Positions 60,267 through 64,000 of a stretch of 64,000 nt of DNA are shown piece by piece. Numbering within the stretch: the first letter of the stretch is position 1; the number at the start of each line of letters is the position of its first letter. Below the pieces are notes generated by a model, which was given only the letters and a program-made list of their open reading frames with translations, had not been told where the DNA came from and did not search any database. Position numbers and translations under genes: made by a program. The DNA is from Cellulomonas cellasea. Its GTDB lineage: Bacteria; Actinomycetota; Actinomycetes; Actinomycetales; Cellulomonadaceae. The stretch spans positions 186,001 through 250,000 of the forward strand of contig NZ_BJLR01000019.1 of assembly GCF_006538745.1 (NCBI RefSeq). The letters run 5' to 3'.

Positions 60267-60272
60267 TAGGGT
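60267..60272 (+). promoter_or_regulatory. -10 box upstream of fadD
   Basis: TAGGGT lies 32 nt before ATG 60305. A 14-bp palindrome GGGGTCCGGACCCC follows it at about 60276-60290 and could form a leader hairpin or operator. Confidence 0.4.
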
Positions 60273-60304
60273 CGGGGGGTCCGGACCCCTGAGCAGGAGC
60301 ACCG

Positions 60305-62125
60305 ATGCCCGAGACCCAGTCCCCCGCCCTCGTCGAGCCCGACCCGGCGTGGAGCATCCCGCGACTGCTCGCCGAGCGCGTCGCCCGCGACCCCGACGGC
60401 ACGCTCGCCGAGCGCTCGACGGGCCTGGGCGGCACGTGGCGGCCCGTGAGCGCCGCGGCGTTCGCCGACGAGGTCACGGGGGTCGCCCGCGGGCTCGTCG
60501 CCCGCGGGATCCAGCCCGGTGACAGCGTCGCGATCATGTCCCGCACGCGCTACGAGTGGACGGTCGCGGACTTCGCGGTCTGGGCCGCGGGCGGCGTGAG
60601 CATCCCCGTGTACGAGACGTCGTCGGCCGAGCAGGTCCGGTGGATCCTCTCGGACGCGCGGGTGCGGCTCGTGCTCGTCGAGACGGCCGCGCACGCCGCC
60701 GTCGTCGAGCAGGTCCGCGGCGAGCTGCCCGAGCTCGGCGAGGTGCTCGTGATCGACGAGGGCGCGCTCGACCGGCTCACGGAGACCGGCACCGACGTCC
60801 CTGCCGCCGAGGTCGAGCGCCGGAGCACCGCGACGGTCGCGGACGACCTCGCCACGATCATCTACACGTCCGGGACGACCGGGCGGCCCAAGGGCGTCGA
60901 GCTCACGCACGGCAACTTCGCGGCGATCACGCTCAACGGCGTCGCCGGTCTGACCGACGTCGTCGCCTCCCCGGGCTCGCGCACGCTGCTGTTCATGCCG
61001 CTCGCGCACGTGTTCGCGCGCTTCATCCAGGTGCTGTGCATCCCGTCCGGGGCGGTCCTGGGGCACACGCCCGACACCCGCAACCTGCTCGCGGACCTCG
61101 GGACGTTCCAGCCGACGTTCATCCTCGCGGTGCCGCGCGTCTTCGAGAAGGTCTACAACTCCTCGGAGCAGAAGGCCGGCACGGGCGCGAAGCTGCGCAT
61201 CTTCCGCTGGTCGGCGAAGGTCGCCATCGCGTACTCGCGCGCGCTCGAGCAGCCCGGCGGGCCGGGCGCGGCGCTCAAGGCGCAGGAGGCCGTCGCCGAG
61301 GCCCTCGTCCACCGCAAGCTCCGGGCGGCGCTCGGCGGGCGGGCGCGGTACGCCGTCTCGGGCGGCGCCCCGCTCGGCGAGCGGCTCGGGCACTTCTACC
61401 GCGGCATCGGCCTCATCGTGCTCGAGGGCTACGGCCTCACCGAGACGACCTCCGCCACCGCGGTGAACCGCCCCGAGCTCACGAAGATCGGCACGGTGGG
61501 CCCGGCCTACCCTGGTGCGTCACTGCGCGTCGAGGACGACGGCGAGATCCTCGTGCGCGGCCCCCACGTCTTCCGCGGGTACCACGGCAACCCCGAGGCC
61601 ACCGCCGAGGCGCTGCAGGACGGCTGGTTCCGCAGCGGGGATCTCGGAACCCTCGACGAGGACGGCTGCCTGCGCATCACGGGCCGCAAGAAGGAGATCA
61701 TCGTGACCGCGGGCGGCAAGAACGTCGCCCCTGCGGTGCTCGAGGACCGCCTGCGCGGCCACCCGCTCGTGAGCCAGGTCGTCGTCGTCGGCGACGCGCG
61801 GCCGTTCATCGGCGCGCTCGTGACGCTCGACGCCGAGCTGCTGCCCGGCTGGCTGACGTCGCACGGGCTGCCGGTCATGGACGTCGCCGCGGCCGCCGCC
61901 CACCCCGACGTGCTCGCGGCGCTCGACCGGGCTGCCGAGCGGGCCAACGAGGCCGTGTCCCGCGCCGAGTCGATCCGCAAGCTCCGGGTGCTGCCGCTCG
62001 ACTTCACCGAGGCGAACGGGTACCTGACGCCGTCGATGAAGGTCAAGCGCGCGCTCGTGCTGCAGGACTTCGCGCGCGAGATCGACGGGCTGTACGTCGA
62101 CACGCGGGACGCCGGCGCGCACTGA
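60305..62125 (+). CDS. Long-chain acyl-CoA synthetase (FadD-like)
   Basis: 606-residue AMP-forming synthetase that activates fatty acids for beta-oxidation or lipid synthesis. P-loop-like [20 protein letters not shown] near 183, [20 protein letters not shown] near 380, [20 protein letters not shown] near 440, and the C-terminal [17 protein letters not shown] with the lid Lys. It matches FadD15-type long-chain enzymes common in actinobacteria. AGGAG ribosome site. A strong hairpin follows. Confidence 0.93.
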   Translation: MPETQSPALVEPDPAWSIPRLLAERVARDPDGTLAERSTGLGGTWRPVSAAAFADEVTGVARGLVARGIQPGDSVAIMSRTRYEWTVADFAVWAAGGVSIPVYETSSAEQVRWILSDARVRLVLVETAAHAAVVEQVRGELPELGEVLVIDEGALDRLTETGTDVPAAEVERRSTATVADDLATIIYTSGTTGRPKGVELTHGNFAAITLNGVAGLTDVVASPGSRTLLFMPLAHVFARFIQVLCIPSGAVLGHTPDTRNLLADLGTFQPTFILAVPRVFEKVYNSSEQKAGTGAKLRIFRWSAKVAIAYSRALEQPGGPGAALKAQEAVAEALVHRKLRAALGGRARYAVSGGAPLGERLGHFYRGIGLIVLEGYGLTETTSATAVNRPELTKIGTVGPAYPGASLRVEDDGEILVRGPHVFRGYHGNPEATAEALQDGWFRSGDLGTLDEDGCLRITGRKKEIIVTAGGKNVAPAVLEDRLRGHPLVSQVVVVGDARPFIGALVTLDAELLPGWLTSHGLPVMDVAAAAAHPDVLAALDRAAERANEAVSRAESIRKLRVLPLDFTEANGYLTPSMKVKRALVLQDFAREIDGLYVDTRDAGAH

Positions 62126-62150
62126 GGGACTCGGCGCCCGCCGCACGCAG

Positions 62151-62186
62151 GACGCGCGCACCGGCCGCCGGGCCGGTGCGCGCGTC
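62151..62186. terminator. Bidirectional hairpin between convergent genes
   Basis: A perfect 16-bp inverted repeat (GACGCGCGCACCGGCC and its complement) with a GCCG loop lies between fadD (plus) and the baeRF gene (minus), suitable as a shared terminator. Confidence 0.85.
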
Positions 62187-62206
62187 GTGTGCGGGCAGCT
62201 CTCGGG

Positions 62207-63409
62207 TCAGACCACGTCGTGCACGCGCGTCCGGTCGCCCGACTGCGTGAGCAGCGACTCGCTCGGCGTCGACGGGTCGTGCCAGCGCAGCACGGCGCCG
62301 ACGCCGTCGATCAGGTCGACGCTGCCGTCGACGGCGAACGTCAGGCCGGCGTCCTGCCCGAGCGCCGCCCGGACCACCGCGATGTCGGCGCGCAGCTCAC
62401 GCGCCCCCTCGTCGACGCCCATGGCCTCGAGCCCGGCGCGGTCGACCGCGATCTGCAGCGGGTCCGGCCCGACCCACACGGTGCGCTCGGCGAGCGCCGA
62501 CGCGGGCGTGCTGACCGACTCGAGCAGCACGAGCTCGGACACCTGACCGCGCTGGAGCACCGCCACGACGTCGCCGAGCTGCGTGACCGCCGCACCGGCA
62601 CGGCCCTGCTCCTGACGGAACCGGTCGAGCACCTCCTCGCGGCGCCGCGCCCGGAAGGCCTCGAGCGTCGCGTGGACCCGCTCGTCGAACGCGTCCTGCT
62701 TGACACCCTCGGCACGCGAGCCACCGGGCACGTCGACCACGAGCTCCTTCGTGCGGTGGCCGAGCGCCTCGTGCAGCAGCGGCACCTCGCGCACGTCCCC
62801 GGTGAGGATGACGAGCTCCGGGCACCGCTCCACGACCTGACGGTCGATCTCGGCGGCGACCGTCTCGGCGTTGCGCTCCCACGAGTCCTCGGCGCGCATC
62901 TGCATGCGCCGGTGTGCCCAGCCGTCACCGCTGCGGACCTTGCGGATCACGTCGTGGTCGCCCTCGACGACCTCGTGCTGGCGGGCGTCGAGCCGACCGG
63001 CCTCGTCGCTCCACCACAGGTCCGCGCCCTGCCGGTCGACCTGTACGAGCAGATAGCTCACGGCCTCGTCGGCCGCGCGGGCCGCCGGCAGGAGCGAGGG
63101 GACGGGCCCGTGCACGGCGACGTTGCTCGCGGGCGGGTCGGCGAGGACGCGGTCGATCGCGACGCCCTGGGAGTCGGCGATGAGCACGCGGCCGTGCGGC
63201 CCGGGGACCCGGGTCTGGGTCGTGACGCGCTCCTCGATCTCGTCGAGGAGCGCCGCAGGGGCGCCCTGGCGGTCGAGCTCGCGGCGCAGACCCTTCCACC
63301 GGTCGAGCACCTCGGTCTCCCCCGCGGCGTCGGCGCGGGTCGCGTCGAGGTAGACGGTCGTGAACGGACCCGTTCGTCCGAGCAACGGCTTGAGCCAGTC
63401 GAGCTTCAT
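62207..63409 (-). CDS. Rv2629-like protein with baeRF/Vms1-type release-factor fold
   Basis: 400-residue cytosolic protein. The layout MKLDWLKPLL...GPFTTVYLDATR, DLWWSDEAGRLDARQHEVVE, GWAHRRMQMRAEDSWERNAE and ELVILTGDVREVPLLHEALG matches the bacterial archaeo-eukaryotic release-factor group (M. tuberculosis Rv2629 is a member, from memory). Related Vms1 cleaves peptidyl-tRNA; activity here is unknown, though a ribosome-associated role under stress or hypoxia is plausible. ATG 63409 has a GGAGG ribosome site. A palindrome lies 155 bp upstream. Confidence 0.75.
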   Translation of the reverse strand: MKLDWLKPLLGRTGPFTTVYLDATRADAAGETEVLDRWKGLRRELDRQGAPAALLDEIEERVTTQTRVPGPHGRVLIADSQGVAIDRVLADPPASNVAVHGPVPSLLPAARAADEAVSYLLVQVDRQGADLWWSDEAGRLDARQHEVVEGDHDVIRKVRSGDGWAHRRMQMRAEDSWERNAETVAAEIDRQVVERCPELVILTGDVREVPLLHEALGHRTKELVVDVPGGSRAEGVKQDAFDERVHATLEAFRARRREEVLDRFRQEQGRAGAAVTQLGDVVAVLQRGQVSELVLLESVSTPASALAERTVWVGPDPLQIAVDRAGLEAMGVDEGARELRADIAVVRAALGQDAGLTFAVDGSVDLIDGVGAVLRWHDPSTPSESLLTQSGDRTRVHDVV

Positions 63410-63564
63410 GGGCAGCGCCTCCGGGGTAGCTGTGGAGTGGACCCGGCGTCGTGCTCGGCCGGGTGCTGACCCCTCCACCATGGTTCACCCCGCAGGGGCG
63501 CGCCACCCGGTCGGACGTCCTGATGAGGTGCTCCCGGCGGCCGGGCGCGTCGTCGCCCCGCCGG

Positions 63565-63584
63565 TGTCCGGACATGTCCGGACA
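63565..63584. promoter_or_regulatory. Double palindrome upstream of the baeRF gene
   Basis: Two adjacent copies of TGTCCGGACA, each itself a perfect palindrome, together make a 20-bp palindrome in the 299-bp space between the chorismate mutase and baeRF genes. The rest of that space shows no gene I can support. Confidence 0.5.
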
Positions 63585-63708
63585 GCCTGGGCGCCGGGGG
63601 TCGCCGGCCCGCGACCGTTGGTGGCGTCGGGCCCCGCCGGGTCGCGTGGACCGCACGCCGGGTCGCGGGAACCGCCGTCCGCCTGACGCGGACCGCCCGC
63701 CGCCCCGC

Positions 63709-64000
63709 TCAGCCGCCGGTGCGCGCGTCGGAGGCGATCGCCTCGTGGTGGCGGATCACCTCGTCGACGATGAACGCGAGGAACTTCTCCGCGAAGACCG
63801 GGTCGAGCTCGGCCTCGTGCGCGAGCGTGCGGAGCCGGGCGACCTGACGCGCCTCACGCGCGGGGTCCGACGGCGGCAGGCCGCGCGACGCCTTGAGCAC
63901 CCCGACCTGCTGGGTGGCCTTGAAGCGCTCGGCGAGCAGGTACACGAGCGCCGCGTCGATGTTGTCGATGCTCCCGCGCAGCCGGACGAGGTCCGCGGGC
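63709..64000 (-). CDS. Chorismate mutase, AroQ type (N-terminus beyond window)
   Basis: At least 97 codons; the frame is open to the window edge. All-helical AroQ motifs: LVRLRGSIDNIDAALVYLLA, ERFKATQQVGVLKASRGLPP, then REARQVARLRTLA and FLAFIVDEVIRHHEAI. It rearranges chorismate to prephenate for phenylalanine and tyrosine. The usual N-terminal residues before the LVRLRGSID helix are outside. Small single-domain mutases in actinobacteria are often activated by binding DAHP synthase. Confidence 0.9.
   Translation of the reverse strand, partial: PADLVRLRGSIDNIDAALVYLLAERFKATQQVGVLKASRGLPPSDPAREARQVARLRTLAHEAELDPVFAEKFLAFIVDEVIRHHEAIASDARTGG

Overview
The window is a gene-dense, very high-GC chromosomal segment with no rRNA, tRNA, insertion sequence or CRISPR. 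Many GTG starts, frequent 4-nt ATGA/GTGA overlaps, TANNNT-type -10 boxes and gene order point to an actinobacterium. A Micrococcales/Cellulomonas-like organism is my best guess from protein similarity in memory; no marker gene proves it.

1-21.8 kb (all minus) is an ancestral actinobacterial core. Read 5' to 3' it is: DUF4233, ndk, smc, a small membrane protein, ftsY, amt-glnB-glnD, ffh, an amidohydrolase, rpsP-khpA-rimM-trmD, rplS, lepB-rnhB, a DUF2469 gene, yraN-yifB-dprA. The order closely parallels Mycobacterium tuberculosis Rv2922c-Rv2896c. It covers ribosome maturation, SRP targeting, chromosome segregation, nitrogen signalling and DNA uptake/processing.

21.8-32.3 kb (minus) starts with an ileS controlled by a T-box RNA, followed by folC. 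A phosphotransferase-type dihydroxyacetone kinase operon (dhaK-dhaL-dhaM) and a TetR/MFS exporter pair come next. They sit between folC and DUF4233-ndk, genes that are adjacent in mycobacteria.

32.4-34.1 kb (plus) has a HAD phosphatase, a YgjV-like membrane protein and a probably leaderless tiny membrane protein.

34.1-43.7 kb (minus) is a likely pyrimidine/hydantoin catabolic operon: beta-ureidopropionase-like nitrilase, dihydropyrimidinase, an LLM-family (F420 or flavin) oxidoreductase, an NMT1-type ABC importer, a class III aminotransferase and a YdfG-like dehydrogenase. It is divergent from a MocR-type regulator and has GlnR-like half sites upstream. A plausible route runs pyrimidine, dihydropyrimidine, N-carbamoyl-beta-alanine, beta-alanine, malonate semialdehyde, 3-hydroxypropionate.

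45.5-54.7 kb begins with a TPR-diguanylate cyclase and then holds a coenzyme F420 locus. This comprises a BtuCDF-like ABC importer coupled to cofD, an RDD membrane protein, and a convergent operon of an F420-dependent G6PDH-like LLM enzyme, cofE and cofC. The cofactor system and a possible cofactor user (the pyrimidine-operon LLM enzyme) thus lie about 9 kb apart.

54.9-64 kb has valS (ending in a rare U-tailed terminator), a polar amino-acid ABC operon behind an AT-rich promoter/operator, a long-chain acyl-CoA synthetase, a baeRF-family protein and a chorismate mutase cut by the window edge.
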